From contig NW_019091391.1 in assembly GCF_001949145.1 (NCBI RefSeq), forward strand, positions 1,595,445 to 1,659,444: a stretch of DNA of 64,000 nucleotides. The letters are read 5' to 3'. Shown here piece by piece: positions 1 through 13,900 of this stretch. The stretch's first letter is position 1; each line of letters begins with the position of its first letter. Origin of the DNA: Acanthaster planci (Eukaryota; Echinodermata; Asteroidea; Valvatida; Acanthasteridae). Both the position numbers and the translations under genes were made by a program. The notes under the pieces were generated by a model. It had not been told where the DNA came from, did no database searches, and saw only the letters and a program-made list of their open reading frames with translations.

Positions 1-56
1 ATTGTGGCGGTCGGCAATTCTGCATGCCGGTCGGGCCCGACCGGCGCCGACCGCCA
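1..56. repeat. GC-rich nested palindrome at the window edge
   Basis: A perfect 18-bp palindrome CCGGTCGGGCCCGACCGG at 27-44 is flanked by 11-bp arms TGGCGGTCGGC (5-15) and its complement (46-56). Composition is far more GC-rich than the surroundings. Probably the end of a repeat whose other part is outside the window. Confidence 0.45.
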
Positions 57-660
57 GCGGCAGATCCCTGGGTTGTGAACCTATCATTTCGAGGAAACGA
101 TAAGGCTAAAATACGTAGATAAAGTTTGCAGAGTTCTGAAGCATCAGGTTTAAAGAATTACATGCAAGTTTTCACGCAAGGTGACTGAGTATTTGTTGAA
201 TACTCTGAATTTACAAACATGACAAATGACTTAAATCAAGCTCTTTAACAACATATTCCTGTCAAGCCAGCCGCGATATCTTGAATCAAATTGTGACTTT
301 TGGTGTCCCACACTGCCACGCAAAAATGACAGAATACACGTGTAAAGCCTGGCACTTGCAATAAAATGACAAAAATCTCAACGTCTACCCACATTCGTAA
401 TATTTTAAGATGTTACTACACTTTGCAAATTTCGCAGAAAAGTAGAATCGACCACGAATTCAGTTGGCCTGTCCGTAGCACTTCATTGACAGTGGTACAC
501 CATTGCTTGTGTCATTGGTGCCCCTTGGAGGGTGTGGAAACTGAACGCAGTGGCACACATTGCTTGTTCCTTTCTGTCAACTTCACCTGTTATTTTATAT
601 AAATCAGCAAACAGCAGAGCGGGAAACAATTTTGAAATTTAGGCTGGTGTGCCCCAACTT

Positions 661-930
661 GGGGGCATGTGGCCAAGTGGTTAGGGTCTGTGGATTCCAA
701 TCATGAGGTTGGAGGTTCGAATCCAACTGCTGGCAGTATGTTGTGGCCCTTGGCAAGCCACTTCACCCCTGCTTGCCTCTCTCCACCTAGGAGTATAAAT
801 GGGTACCAGTATTAGCTGGGAAGCAACCTGTGATGGACTGGCATCCCTTTCTGTCATTTCATGCCAAGGAAACCGGAGATAAACAGTGGCCTGATGAGCC
901 AAAATGGCTCAGACCAGACTTGCTTTTTGA
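661..930 (+). repeat. tRNA-derived SINE
   Basis: The head has a polymerase III A box (TGGCCAAGTGG, 670-680) and B box (GGTTCGAATCC, 714-724) in tRNA-like order, but no intact cloverleaf. The body that follows (cacttcacccctgcttgcc..., ...gtataaatgggtacc..., ...gtgatggactggcatccc) is of the type common in marine-invertebrate SINEs. The family name is not assigned. It overlaps two spurious ORFs. Confidence 0.65.
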
Positions 931-949
931 GGTTCCAACTTGGGCCCTT

Positions 950-1230
950 TATTCATGTCTGCGGTGCAACCCTTATGGGCACACGCGTGCACACTTTATT
1001 TCCGAGGGACACGGGCACATGACGAGAGAGGGAGTGTCTTGCAGACAGACACATCCCATGGCTAGTGACTGGATTCAAACCCTTGACCCTCTCTTTCTCT
1101 GTTTCATGAACCCTAATCTGCTGGGTCCCTCACATGCACAAACCAGAGCGGGTGAATGGTGTCTTGCATTGGCACAGCGCCATATTACAGCGGGCCTTTC
1201 TCAAAAACTTGAGGAAAAAAAAAATGGACG
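950..1230 (-). repeat. Possible second, degraded SINE
   Basis: The complement of about 1069-1086 contains a B-box-like GGTTTGAATCC followed by AAGACACT and CTCTCTC strings typical of SINE bodies. No clear A box was found. Weak call. Confidence 0.25.
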
Positions 1231-1882
1231 CAATCTCTGACCCCTCTTCCATTCTGTGATTCAGGCAAAATGAAGATACAGTCAACTCTGGGCCGAGATT
1301 ATACAGTTTTGTTACCAGAAGAGTGCTATGGGGAAGGACAGAGTCCCTGAGCAGTCCCCCTTCCCATCACCCCCAGACCCAGCTGTTTTAACTGTGGAGT
1401 GACTCATGCTGAGGTGGGCTGTTCCAAGCAAGGGACCTTAAAGTCAGGTGAAGCCAATGACTTTAATACTCTGAGCTTGGTGTACGGTGTGAAGTCCATG
1501 TTTTTGAAGTGTACATGTTTATGTGGAGGTTTGGCCATACTTAGCCCACAAGGAACCATGAATGCAATTCTGTGATGTCAACGTAAGTATACCACGCTGC
1601 TAGTTAGCCAAAAAAAAAAAGGTTTGCAACATTTTCACCATAGTGAACTTTGACAAAATGCTCTGAGATGTCAAATTAGCATTTGTATGCACTGTCGCAC
1701 TGGGAAAGTAACAGACAGTTTGTTTCCACCTTTGTTACAGAGGATGAGCACAGCAGCCATCTTTCTGGCAACAGCTTTTGTGACGGACGGATAGCGCAAG
1801 AGGTCTACTCATGACTATCCATGTGGAACAAAAGCTCCTACCCAAAATGTGACTGCCGTGCACAGCCTCTACTAAAACTCAC
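1231..1882. other. CAMK2 intron sequence, no feature
   Basis: Intron 7 of the kinase continues left of exon 7. Simple unique sequence with a short poly-A at 1611-1620. I see no exon, RNA gene or element here. Confidence 0.6.
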
Positions 1883-1966
1883 CACAGGCCCAGATGTCCA
1901 CGGGCCTCCCGTAGGGATCCTTCTTGAGAACCTCTGGGGACAGGTAGCCTGGCGTCCCAGCGAATC
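1883..1966 (-). CDS. CAMK2: CAMK2 coding exon 7 (P+1 loop, start of C-lobe)
   Basis: 84 bp, the vertebrate exon length. It encodes [20 protein letters not shown] then PVDIWAC and a split Gly. SPE is the CaMKII form of the kinase APE motif. Acceptor TCACGTGGCAG, donor GTGAGT. The next expected exon (VILYILLVGYPPFWD-like) was looked for in 1-1882 and not found, so the gene continues outside the window. Confidence 0.97.
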
Positions 1967-4900
1967 CTGCCACGTGAACGAGTGGAGGAGGAAAGATACA
2001 ACCCAGTTATGAAATGCACGTACCGGAAGGTGTACAAAACTAAGAAAAAATGCCTCTGCAGGGACGGCCTGCAATGTGCTTGTGGATGCTTCTGGCTGCG
2101 ACTACTCTCTGCAGTGTGCTAACAAGGGAGCCACTCAAAAAACATACCTGCATTAATACCAACATTGGGGAATCAGAAAACAGTACTGCAGCGCCTACGC
2201 ATGTATATGCACTCGATGCGAGCACCTTGGCCGTAAAGCCCCTCGAACAGGTTAGGTCCAGGTTCAGAGTGTAATTTCTAAGCAAGTTGCAGCCAAGTAA
2301 TTTGGACACGGTTTAATTTATCGGTTTACTACTAATGAGGACTATGCCTGCCCCCCCCAAAAAAATCCTTCCCCCTTCCCCAGAAAAACCTGAAGAAGCC
2401 CATGTGAAAGGACACACCAAAGTGCATACACAACTCAGATCAAACCTGCCTGTATAAAAAAAAACCTTCCCAACAGTCTCAGCTTGGTTGCACTAAAAAA
2501 AACCATGACACATCTGAGGCAATGGGCCAATATCAAGTTCCTCTCGGAATCCATCACAGCCCCAGCGTGCACTCTCACATTCAGACATGCTTCCAGCACC
2601 CCCCCTCCTCCTTTCAGCGTTGAGAATGCAGATGCGGAAACCAGAAACTACCCACATCTCTTTCAGTCTCCTTGTTCGGCTGAGACTCCTGTCTTCTCGG
2701 TAAAGACAGGGGCTCAACAATGACAGAGAGACAGGAGAAAAGGGGCAAAGTGATGGCCGGTTTCGATAAAGGTATCACTGAATCCAAGCAGGTGTACCCC
2801 CTGCAAAATATCATCCAGGAGGATTAGGAGAAAGGTGGCATTCCTGTGGTTTTGTGGAATGGAGTCTGCGGTCGTGAAGTATAACAATATTTAAGGATAC
2901 CCTGAATAAAGACTCCCTGTGGTCTTTTCTTGTCATCACGGTGTCGCTTGACATTACGAACAGGCCAGCGCAGGCACGCTGTGGGGTTTTACAGCGTGCG
3001 GTTTTACACATGTACATATTAGATGTCCTGCTGGAGAACAGAAACAAAATTATGCAGCATGCACGTGTCTCCAGGCCTCAGTCCTCCAAAATCGGCAAGT
3101 TCTTGGAACAACTAAAGTGTGTCCCTTGCAGGGGTGACCACTGCCTCCATCCCAAGTGTGCATAGTATGAATCCTCTGGCAAATACTGTGTGAATGAGGG
3201 GCAGTGAAGGTGATTTCCAGTATGGTCTGAGCTGTTCGACAGCCAAAGTTATTACGCAATTGAAAGGCCCAAGAGAACTGCATGGGCACAGTGAACCAGT
3301 TCACACCACACCAAATATGGCAGCTACCCACTGTGGGCCACACCTCTGTTTTGGTGTATTTACACCAAAACAACACTACATTACGTAACACTGCAAGTGA
3401 TTTGCTACAAAAAACCTGGCTTTGTGTTGCATTATCCAGTCAGAAGGCCTCACTTTACTGAGCGATGAAGCTTGCTCCAAGTGGCTTTTGACAAGCAAGC
3501 TGAGTATGTTAGGAAATACATATTTGTTTAATTTTTTTTATTCTCTTTTTTTTTTACAAATGGTTGATCTGGTTACCGGTATATCCGAAGCATGATCCCA
3601 TGCTTGGGAGTGAGCGGGGGCCCGAGCCAACATCACACAACACTTCGCCGGCTTATACTCATTTCAATATAATGTAATTATTGTGCGTAAATGTAGCTGA
3701 ACATAATTAACTCAAAGTGTGGCCACAGACCTTGACACACAGTGCATTCTTCAAGATCAGCCACGATATTTCGTTCATAAAGCCTCAACCCTTCAAATCC
3801 TCCGCTCAATTTGGGGAGGATTGGGGTGGTTTGGGAGAAGGTTTTGGGGTGAAGCACTCACCGAACCATGCCGGCTGGTCACCCTGCAGCTCGATGGCCA
3901 GACCAAAATCAGCGAGCTTGACGGCAGCGCCTTTTGCTTTGCTCGCAAGTAGTAGATTTTCCGGCTGAACAGAGGGGGAAGAAAACAAGACACAAAAATT
4001 TATATAAAAACTACTAATGGCCTTTCTTCGCACAAGTCTAATTGCGACATTCTGGTAGACGACACTATTTACATATTGCACACTGACGTACAGTCCATAC
4101 TTTTCAAAAAATGACAAGTGGCATTTTACGCAAACACACGGAGAGTCACAAAGCTAACTTGAAGAAATGCCAAAAGCGATGTCATCAAACTAGGAATAAA
4201 AGAAAACAGTCACCAGAGGTGAAACACACACACACACCACCGCCGCCTTGAATAAACTGAATTCTGCACGTACAGTCTACTTTGCACCACATGAACATAC
4301 TGTCCATGTATCAATATGGAAGGCTCAAGTGTTATGCTGTTTAAAGCTTCGTCCAACATGGGTCGTTCCATCCGCGTACGCACAGAAGTCTGTGTGTCAG
4401 GCAGCACTGATAAGCCTGTTTACACACAGGTACAAGTCTATTAAAGGGTAATGCTTGTGGGCCCCGGAAAGAAAACATACCAAAACACTACTCAACATCC
4501 ATTCTGTACGTGTTCACATCTTTAAATGTTGGTATCGATTTGAAATTAATATGCAACTGTAGAGTGCACATCACTAAGCACTGTCTGTCTCTCTCACTGA
4601 CTGTCATGCATAATGTAACTCAGGTAATACAGGTGCAATTAATGAGGGTATTAAACTGCATCCAATCCTACAAAAAACAGCACAAGACAAATATTTGCAG
4701 GTCCTAACCATGGCAACAGTTTTAATTTTGGAATTTTTTTTCCTAGTCTCTTGCAAGTAGTCCTTCTTCACCGGCATTAATGCCTCTGACATTCACGACA
4801 GCCTCCTGATCAGACCAACCGCAGACGGGTGAGCGTCTATTTGAAACTAATATGGAGACTTAAGGAACCAGCAAGAGGGGTTGCCAGGGCAACCATTAGG

Positions 4901-7900
4901 CTGCCGTGGCAACCTGGTGCAGCTTTGGCTTTCTCTTCCGTGTGCTGCCAGCGGACGAGTGCGGCTCATCACCTATTAGTATGCCATACATCATTATCTC
5001 CTTTTCCCAACCTCCCCCCCCTATCTTTTTCCCCCTCCTTTTAAATCCCCATCTACTCAGGGCTCGCTATTATGCAGAATGGGAAAGGATTGCAAGTGAA
5101 CAGGTAAAAAAAAAAACCTCATCGGGCAAGGCTTTGCAAGGTGCAAGGACAGCACGCGGAAAGCGAGAAGAAAAGAAAAAAAAAATATCCTGTCTTATTT
5201 GCTGTCGCTTTCCAACACTACATTTAAAATCCACTTTCTTTGGTGAGCTGCCGCCAAGGGGCTATGAGAGGTCAGGGAAATGGTCGGGGAATAAATTATG
5301 GCACGAAAACTACATGTACAGATCAAATGATGAGTGGGTAACCATAGAACATCAGCAAAGCCCTGTTTCTCCCCCCCCCCCGCGATCGCGCGAATGATTA
5401 CGGGCAATTCTTGACCTTGTTTAAATCCCAACCGATTAGACGACGAATTGAGAGATGATTGAGATTTTGACGATGTCTGCGCAGGTATCGTCAACAGATA
5501 TATACAAGTGTGGGTCCTTGCTCCAAGATATTTGTACATGTATGTAGATGTACGTGCACCAGGCCTATGGAGGGGAAAAAGGCAGGGATAACACAAGCTG
5601 TGCATGGCTTGCGACTGCATTCTGGTCAGCTCTCTGCAGTAAGAAAAAAATGTATGAAGACCGGCCCAAGTGTGGCATGCCAGATCAAACACTACTCCCA
5701 CACACTGATCTATTTTTGCGCACGCTGGCTTCCAGCGAGCGTGTACTATGACTTTATGATTCTCTCCTGCATATTTGATTCAATTCTCATTTCTCAAATC
5801 GTTTGAAAGCGCCTTCAAGCAAGCATTCTTCTCTCTGAAACCTCAGGTTGATATGAAATTCAGTAATCATTTCAATACTTCATTTTCACACATACAGAAC
5901 TGTACAAAAATAAAGATGGCACATGTACACACAGATCACATTTAGCACGTACAATTTTACTGCTAAGGTAAGTTGTTTCTTTGGATTCACATTTGAATGT
6001 GGACTCTCATTCTTCACATTTTTATACAATAAATGCAATGCAAGTTGTTAGTTTAAACGCACACTAAGTGAACAAGGATACCAAGTGGAAAAACGTACAT
6101 GTACCATTCAAAGATTCATTGATTACAGACAAGATAATGTGCACGAAGCAGTGTTCTTCACAGCTGAAAATTACAGCAGGGGCGGCATACAATGCGAGCG
6201 CGGAGCGCGAAGCCATTACGAAGTGGGGTCCGGGGGGGCATGCTCAAGGGCCCCGGGAAAATTTGGCTTCTAGATGCTCTGTGGTGCAATCTGAGGTATT
6301 TCCTGGGCACTTTCTTCTGACTCCTTGAACCAAATTTGCTTGTGGTAACGATTTGAAATGAAGGCAAGATTGTTATCGGGAGGTCATTGAAAATTGATTT
6401 TTTTTCTGGGGCTTTTTTTTTTTACTAATCGGAACTCGCCATCAAGCGGATGGTTTGGGGGTTACATGTACTGTATGGACGTAGGAACAGCACGAGTGGA
6501 TGATGTACAGTCGTTTCCCTAATTCCGGATCTCAAAAATAACTCCATGGTCAGACTGCTACCACAAAATCCAATAATTCTAATGAAATATGGTCACTCGT
6601 CCACCTCCTATAGTGGAAAAACTACAAAATTATTTTCAAAATCTAAGCTTTTCTGGTTCTGAATTGGTTTAATCAGTTCCGAACAGCGACAATTTTTTTC
6701 TCGTACAAAATGCCAAGCAGAGCCATTATAGCAGCTGATTTTCTAAATAAGAATTTCTTGATTTTGAGAAAAATAGTTCATGAATAACTATTAGTAAATT
6801 AAAAAGTGAAACTTGCATAAGTTTGTTCATCTGTACTGCGAGCAATCAGCGACTATCCCCGTGCTGCACAGTTGACGAACCCATTACGTCACATACATTG
6901 TACATGTACATAACATATCTGTTTACGCCCGTGCACTGACACTGTAATCCACAACTTGGAAAATGTGCATTTAGTTGTTGGCCAATTTCTTAAAAAACAA
7001 GAAACCCAAAAAGTCATTTTGATTAAACATACATTAGATGCCAAATTTTATAGGACTGGTAACAAAGTGAGAAAAAAAGTATTAGGAATCACACATACAG
7101 TACGTACCCATTACCCTGTATTTTATGGGTTAATTTTTGACAAACCGTTCAAAAATGTCAAAGTTCAAAACGGAAATCTAGCTGGCAGAAAATTTCTTTT
7201 CTGGACTTTTCTGAAAACAAAATTTTGTACAAGAAGCTTACATTTGTGACCTGCTATGGCATAATGAGAAACCATACCCAAATATGACTTTTTGAGATAT
7301 GCATATGAGAAAAAAGAGGAAGGAATGGGCTTTCCAGTGATACCACATTTATACACGTAGGCAACTCCGCTCCAAAAATACGATGCCAGAAAGACAACGG
7401 GAAACATCGCTGTGGTCAAAACAACTTTTCAAGAAAAATGGCATTAAAAAAACACATGCCAGTGCTGCAAACGTTAGCCATGAGGCATTGTGTGAGCTCC
7501 ATAATCGTTCTCGATCTAAATGACCACAGCAACATTATATTTATGGGCAGCTATTGCCATGAAATAACAAATTAAAACTGAAAGAATGTCTTCAAACATT
7601 GTTTCCTGGAAGTTATATTGTTATATTTTTTGGAAAAGGAGAAATGGCAGCAAGAGTTTTGTTATCATGAATTTCTGTTAACATCGGACAGGCTGATGTT
7701 GACACTGCCTCCCGACTTTGTTTCTATATTTTGGAACATTTCTTTTCATGTTAACATTTGTAGTACCTCTTAACATAGACGAATAAGAAGTTAATGTAAC
7801 TATGCTTATTCAGTCAAAAATCAGCCTTTCTATATTGGCAATAAAGAGTCATATTCTTTGCTAACTAAAAATTCTGGCACTTCAGAAAGCTGTCGTCCAG

Positions 7901-10900
7901 CCAACCCATCAGATCTTGCCTTCAATACTTTCAATCAGTTCAATGTACATGCACATGCTGCTGATGTCTCACAAGCTCACAAGCATTGCCTTGAGCAGAT
8001 GACACGGGTGTAATACAGTGATTAGATAAGATACATAATTCCAGCTGGACTTGGCATAAAAGTCACAAAGGGTTGCCCCTTTTGGGTGGTCAAAAATCGC
8101 ACGTTTTAAGCTTCATGATCGTACATCCATGTACATGTACACCATGCCAATGATCATGTAGCGCTTTGTGTACATGTACACGTACACTGCATCGTTTTCA
8201 CGTGAGTACGTACGTATAGTCGTGCTACAGCAAAGGTATCTTTTTCATGCACATGTAATGCATGCTGATTGGATGAACGAAGTGCTTGACACGTATCCAA
8301 GTAAACAATGCTGACCCTGCCAAACATTTGAGTAACAGGCGACTAATCAAAGTGCTCAATTTTGCTCACGCAGTTTCATCGCATTTCCAAGTAGCTGTAG
8401 TTGCGTGGCGATCCAATCGTGTAGCTTCTTATTGCTTACGTAGGTATAGCTCGTGAACGAGAATGATGTGCATGTAGCTCACAGTCCAAAAGTAACCTTC
8501 TCAAAGGGCCGAGCAACGCATTGTGCACGCTGTCTCAATAACAACCGCGTACGTTGTAAATGTATGTCTGTGCATGTACTTGTAAACACATGGATTTCCT
8601 ACTATGTGCAAGCATACATGGCAGACGTTCACATGAAATGGCTACACTGCTTTGAAAGCCATTCAGGGGATGTGTTTTCACTGCCGTGACCAGAAAAAAG
8701 TGTCTGCTGATGTCACTGATGGTCACTGATGGTATATGGATGTTGTCGCGACCTCAGTGATGCCTGTATTGCATCGTTGTTCTGACCATGAGCAAAACAA
8801 AGTTTGGAGTTGGTCCATCGCCGGTTCAAAAGGACGGAAATTAAGCAGCCATTACTGTTGTCTCCAAAATCAGTGAAATATGTATCCCCACTCTGTTGTT
8901 ATGTACAAGTACATCTACAGGAACATGCAATGAATTAAAGTGGGTGTTTTTTCTGGAATTCAAGAAGACAGAGCAGTAGCACAGAGAATCTTGCCAAATA
9001 TTAAACCAAAATGACCTTCGTCAACAAAATGTTTTCTGCTACCTTATACTTTGTCTCTCGCTCTCTCCGACTGGGTGAAGTAACCATTCTGATTCCACGC
9101 TTTTGTGAGCCACCTGGTATATGTTCCTGGCTAGTGTCTCAATGTCATTAACATATTTCTGGTCGGGTGTCATGGAAAACACACCCTGGACTACTTGAAA
9201 ATCCCGGCAATGAGCATTCACGGGAAAAGGTGCGAATGCTCACTACATGTACGTGTGCATGTTTGCCTTGAACACACATACGGAATGGGTCATTCTTCAT
9301 AAGTGTGACAAATTTATGTCCCTGTAACGCCTGACTGACCTATGTAATTTGATATGAAAAAAGTGGTATTGTTGACATATGAGTTTCATTTGTTTGGTGG
9401 GTAATTTACATTACCATATCACTCTTGGTGACTAGAGAATGAGTTCTAAATTTACAAAATCATATATGGATGACAGATACCAATGCCCCCCCAAAAAAGA
9501 ACCCCTGTCGAATGACCCATGTACCGGTACATGTACATTGTAAGTGCCTTCTATCACTTGACACTTTTAAAAGGTCAGGTAAAAAGCGACATGAGGATGG
9601 GTGAAATGGGTGGGGCTGGGTTTAGTGTGGGTGGGTATAAAGGTTGGGGCAGGGATGAGATGAGGGTGTGGTAAAGTTGGACATGGTTATCTAGGGTAGG
9701 TTAGGTCAGGTTGAGTTCAACTGACAAATTTACCTTCAAGTCTCGGTGTACTACGCTATTTTTGTGGCAATGATCGACACTCTCTAAGATCTGTTGGATG
9801 CAGTGGCTGGCGTCTGCTTCACTGTAGTATTCTCTGGCGACAATGTCTTCGAACAGTTCACCACCAGTAACTCTGGAAGTTCCAGAAAAATAACTTGAGT
9901 CTGTGCCAACCAGTGCCCATTTGTACAAACACAGAATACGCTGTAAGGAGAATGGGTTTCAACCCTGGGCAATTCCAGAAATAAGGGGTCCCAAAGTGTA
10001 ACATTTTTGTGTCCCTGTTACATATGACCTGTATTATTTGACATGGAAATATCACCCGAATTGATTTCAAGCTACATGTATATTTATTTGGCAGGTAATC
10101 TGCATTAATTCATCACTCTTGGAAATTAGAAAATATGTTCTGAACTTACAAAATCACATATCAGATGTGACAGGGACACGAAAACAAAACAGACCCCTCA
10201 TTTCTGGAATTACCCCTCATTAAGGTTGTACATGCTGCACATGTAGGGTGCATGTAGAGTGTAGGCCTACTAGTACATGTAGGTGTCTGAGTGGCATTTT
10301 AGAAGGCAGAAGTGAACACCAGAAAATTAGCTGGCCTCAAATCTAATTAACCCTTTCGGTCTAGTGGCCCAGATACATGCATCATCACTGACAACACAAA
10401 TCTCAAAGGGTCCAGGCAATGAAGCGCTGACACACACATTCTCAGCAACCTTTTACGCTTTGCCGGTGCATGAATACAAGCCAACATCCTTTTGGGGTTA
10501 AGTGTGTGGAAATTCAATTTTTTTTTTATCAAAGCATTTAAAATTGTCCATGCTTTTCCAGCCAACAAAGGCAGTGTTGCTATGACGTCAATCAAGGGAA
10601 GACGCTGCTCAGTTTTTACATGTGGGTTTCCTGTACAAATTGCGAAGCTAAAATTTGTTCACTGAAACATTTCTGAGAAAGGGTTAGTCGTTAGCTTACT
10701 GCCATACACACAAAAAGCAATGCATCACCAAAGATGAGGACATTAACCCTAACAGTCCCAAATACTCCAATTTCAATACGATTTTACATACAACCTAAAG
10801 GGTTAGGGTTTTTTAACAAAAGAAGATTAATGCAGGGTTGCAACTTGGACTTCGACAAAAACAGAGGAAGCTTCAATCCTTGCAAGACTTTGTACAATTT

Positions 10901-13900
10901 TTTCAATTTTCAATGGCAGGAGTGTGAAGTGAAAAATGAGGAAATCGGCTGATCCCGGGAGAAACTGCACGCCTGGTAAACGAATCAATTCAACAAATTC
11001 AACATTGAGGTTTTCTCCTTGGAAAGACATCACAGTTTCAAACAAAAACATTAGCATCAGTACCTAGAGCCAAAAAAGCACTAAAATACCTCTCAGAAAC
11101 CGCTAAACAAAAAACGGAAAATGAAACAATACAGTGCATTTTCAAGAACTGTGATAATATAAAGACGATTGAACATCCCGGGACCAGTCAATCTGAGAAG
11201 CATAACTGCCTGTAAAGTACATGCTACATGCCAGTCAAGTATTGTCCCTATTTAGATAAAGGTTATTCCTCACTTGAACCTCCCCCCCAGCTATATATCA
11301 TCTCATCTAAGTCAACGGCTCTTGGGAATGACTCAGGAGATGTGCTAGATTGGTTGAGCAGTTTCTCTAGGTCTTTTCTGTCCTGCACAATTATAAATTC
11401 ATGTCCGAGATCATGCATGATGTAACTGCACCTTACGCAGAATCATGGTCTAATAAAAGACCATTCCTGCTGTATTAAATTTTGATGTGGGTCCTGGTTC
11501 TGTATTTAAAAACTGTCGGTGGTTATTCAGGGTCGATGGTAATGTTTGCCCAGGGTCAAAGAGGCGCGAAACTCGTTTCCTGGCAGCTACATATCGACAA
11601 CAGGAAGTCAGTGTTATACGTACGATATCAGGAAGTTGGTGTTACACGTACGATATCACTGGTGAAACCATGTGATCTTTTAAATAACTCTTTGGCAAGT
11701 TAGCCTATTCTCCAACAGTGGTAACTTTCAGACATCCTGACATTTCTTCTCACAGGCAAAATTTGTCACAATGGTACAGTGCGTCGCGAGAGGTGACCCC
11801 CACCAGACATCTTCTCTATGTGCCACGGACGGAAGCATATCACCCTGAGCCGTCATCCATAATTTAAATCCCATCTACAAAATCATGAGACATGCCCCTG
11901 TTTTTTTTTTTGGGGGGGGGGCAGTGCATCCAAAATAGATCTAATAAGAAAGCACGAGAGAGACACAGAGCGAGAACGATATCCCAGGGTGGGAGATCTG
12001 CCTTTTCGCTTGGCCCGGGAGCTGATGCAAGCGCAGACCCAGATGGTTGTCGGGACACGCATGCTTGAGCAGGGAGCAATAAGCCATTGGACCGACCACT
12101 TGAATTCCTCATCCAAAGTGACTGTTAACACTGCAACCAATTTGGAATGAGGCTGCAACTTAACGACGATCTTTCCGACCGATTAGTCACTCTCTTTTTA
12201 AGGTTTCAATCAACCACAAGTTAACTTTCAAAATGTGTTTGGGCAATGTCAACATATAGATTTTTTTTTTCAACAAATGGGTCTTCTTTAGGTTTGTCTT
12301 ACTTTTTTTTCTTTAGGGAGAGAGTTATGAGCATCATGCGTGTTTGAGAAACATCAATCATTTAATGTAGTAATAGAATAATACATTGTGTACTCGGGGC
12401 CTTATGAGCAAACCCATTCTTCTCGGAGAGCAATGCTTTATGAATGCTCGGCAGATTTAGTGATTAAAACAAGGCGCATTTTATGAATTAGTTTATGAAT
12501 TTCCGTATTCATATTCAAAGAGAAAACACACATAGGACCGGTATCGTTTTAGAAAGCATTTCAGAAAGGCAGAAAACTCAAGGGCCTGGGATATCTAGTG
12601 GTGTACCAGGTCATTGAGCTTTTCTGGCTCAAAAAATATAGAGTCATTAGGTCACACGGGTTGGGTCGAGTCACCCACTTGCCCACCAGTCAGGTCAATT
12701 TTTTTGCTCAAATCAATGCTATTTGAGTACCTACATGTAACATGTAAACACCTGGGGTGGATGCTACGTACATGACCGGCAGTTATTTTCTATCTTGGCC
12801 TCTGCATGCGCGTGCACAGGTTCATGTACTTAAATTAAACGCGTACGAGTATGACCTGGCTCTTGTGGTGCAAAAGTCAATAGAACCTTTGCATGGTAGC
12901 CATCTTCCAAGGCAGTTTTTTTGTTCCACAGGGAAACCTCCTTTGTGCAGGACAAAAACACCGGCCTGCAAGATGGCAGCCTCAATATTCTCACTGCATG
13001 CACTACCTGTAACTCCATCGAGTCACTCTGGTATCCACAATGTTCAAACAGAAAGCAACAGTATCATACTTACAGGTCAAATACTAGGTAATGAAAATTT
13101 TCTTCCGGAATGCTGTCGTGCAGGCGAACTGAAGAGTAAAACAGGATAAAAGAGATGTCAGTTGGGATTAAAATGCCAGACATGGGCAGCATCAGCCAAA
13201 CATTCGGTACGTGGTACGTGCTCAAGTCCAAATACATGACATGTGGGGTACTTACACATACATTTTCAAGGGTTTCACGAGGGATGCAAATTCATGAAAA
13301 AATCCCCAAGGTGCCGTCTAACGCTGTACAAGACACAGCAGCCAAACGGGGAAATGCCACTTCAGTTTTTACGAAGCTCTTTCGCAAGTGAATTTCTTTA
13401 GCGGTTTGAGTGATTTCAAGCCCCCCTCTCGTATGGGCAAGATTTGCTCACGTGCAAAAACAGGGTAAAATTTCAAAAAGCTGGCTGCAGCTGCTGATAG
13501 ATCTTACTCCACAATCTGACTCAACAATGTAGCTACCTAAATCCAACACTGTAACATGAGTAACTTTTAAGTGGCAGACAATATAATAGACGCAATTTAG
13601 ATGAAAAACACTTAATGTAGAGCTTGCCCTGCTGAGGCCACGTACATGTATTTGTCAACTTGTAAGGAAAAGAATAATTTATCAAAAGTAACCCCTAGCA
13701 CCCTTCAAAATCCATCAAGAGGTTTTGGAGGATTTTGCAGGATTGGAGAAGGTGCATGTACAGCCAGGACTTAGTTACTTTACAGTTACCTACAGCCTCG
13801 ATGCCCTTTAAGAATTACAGCACAAGTACAAAGGATGTTCCTTTGGCTTCCTGCTGGTGGGACCAATTTGGTCACATTAAAGTGGCCACTCCCTACTGCC

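Larger units (their letters stand above)
3965..9733. other. CAMK2 intron 5
   Basis: 5.8 kb holding a (CA)n tract near 4229-4242, a GC-rich dispersed repeat fragment at 6178-6310, a repeat shared with the intergenic region at 7858-7945, TACATG-rich sequence around 8120-8200, and a MITE at 9283-9521. G-rich on the plus strand at 9590-9660. ORFs such as 4906-5397 lack homology and codon character. Confidence 0.55.

Noticed and set aside
670-724. Functional tRNA gene at 661-735
   Set aside because: A and B boxes are present but the stems do not form a proper cloverleaf and a SINE body follows.
4906-5397. 163-aa plus-strand ORF
   Set aside because: Proline/lysine low-complexity from C and A tracts; no recognisable motif or plausible splice context.
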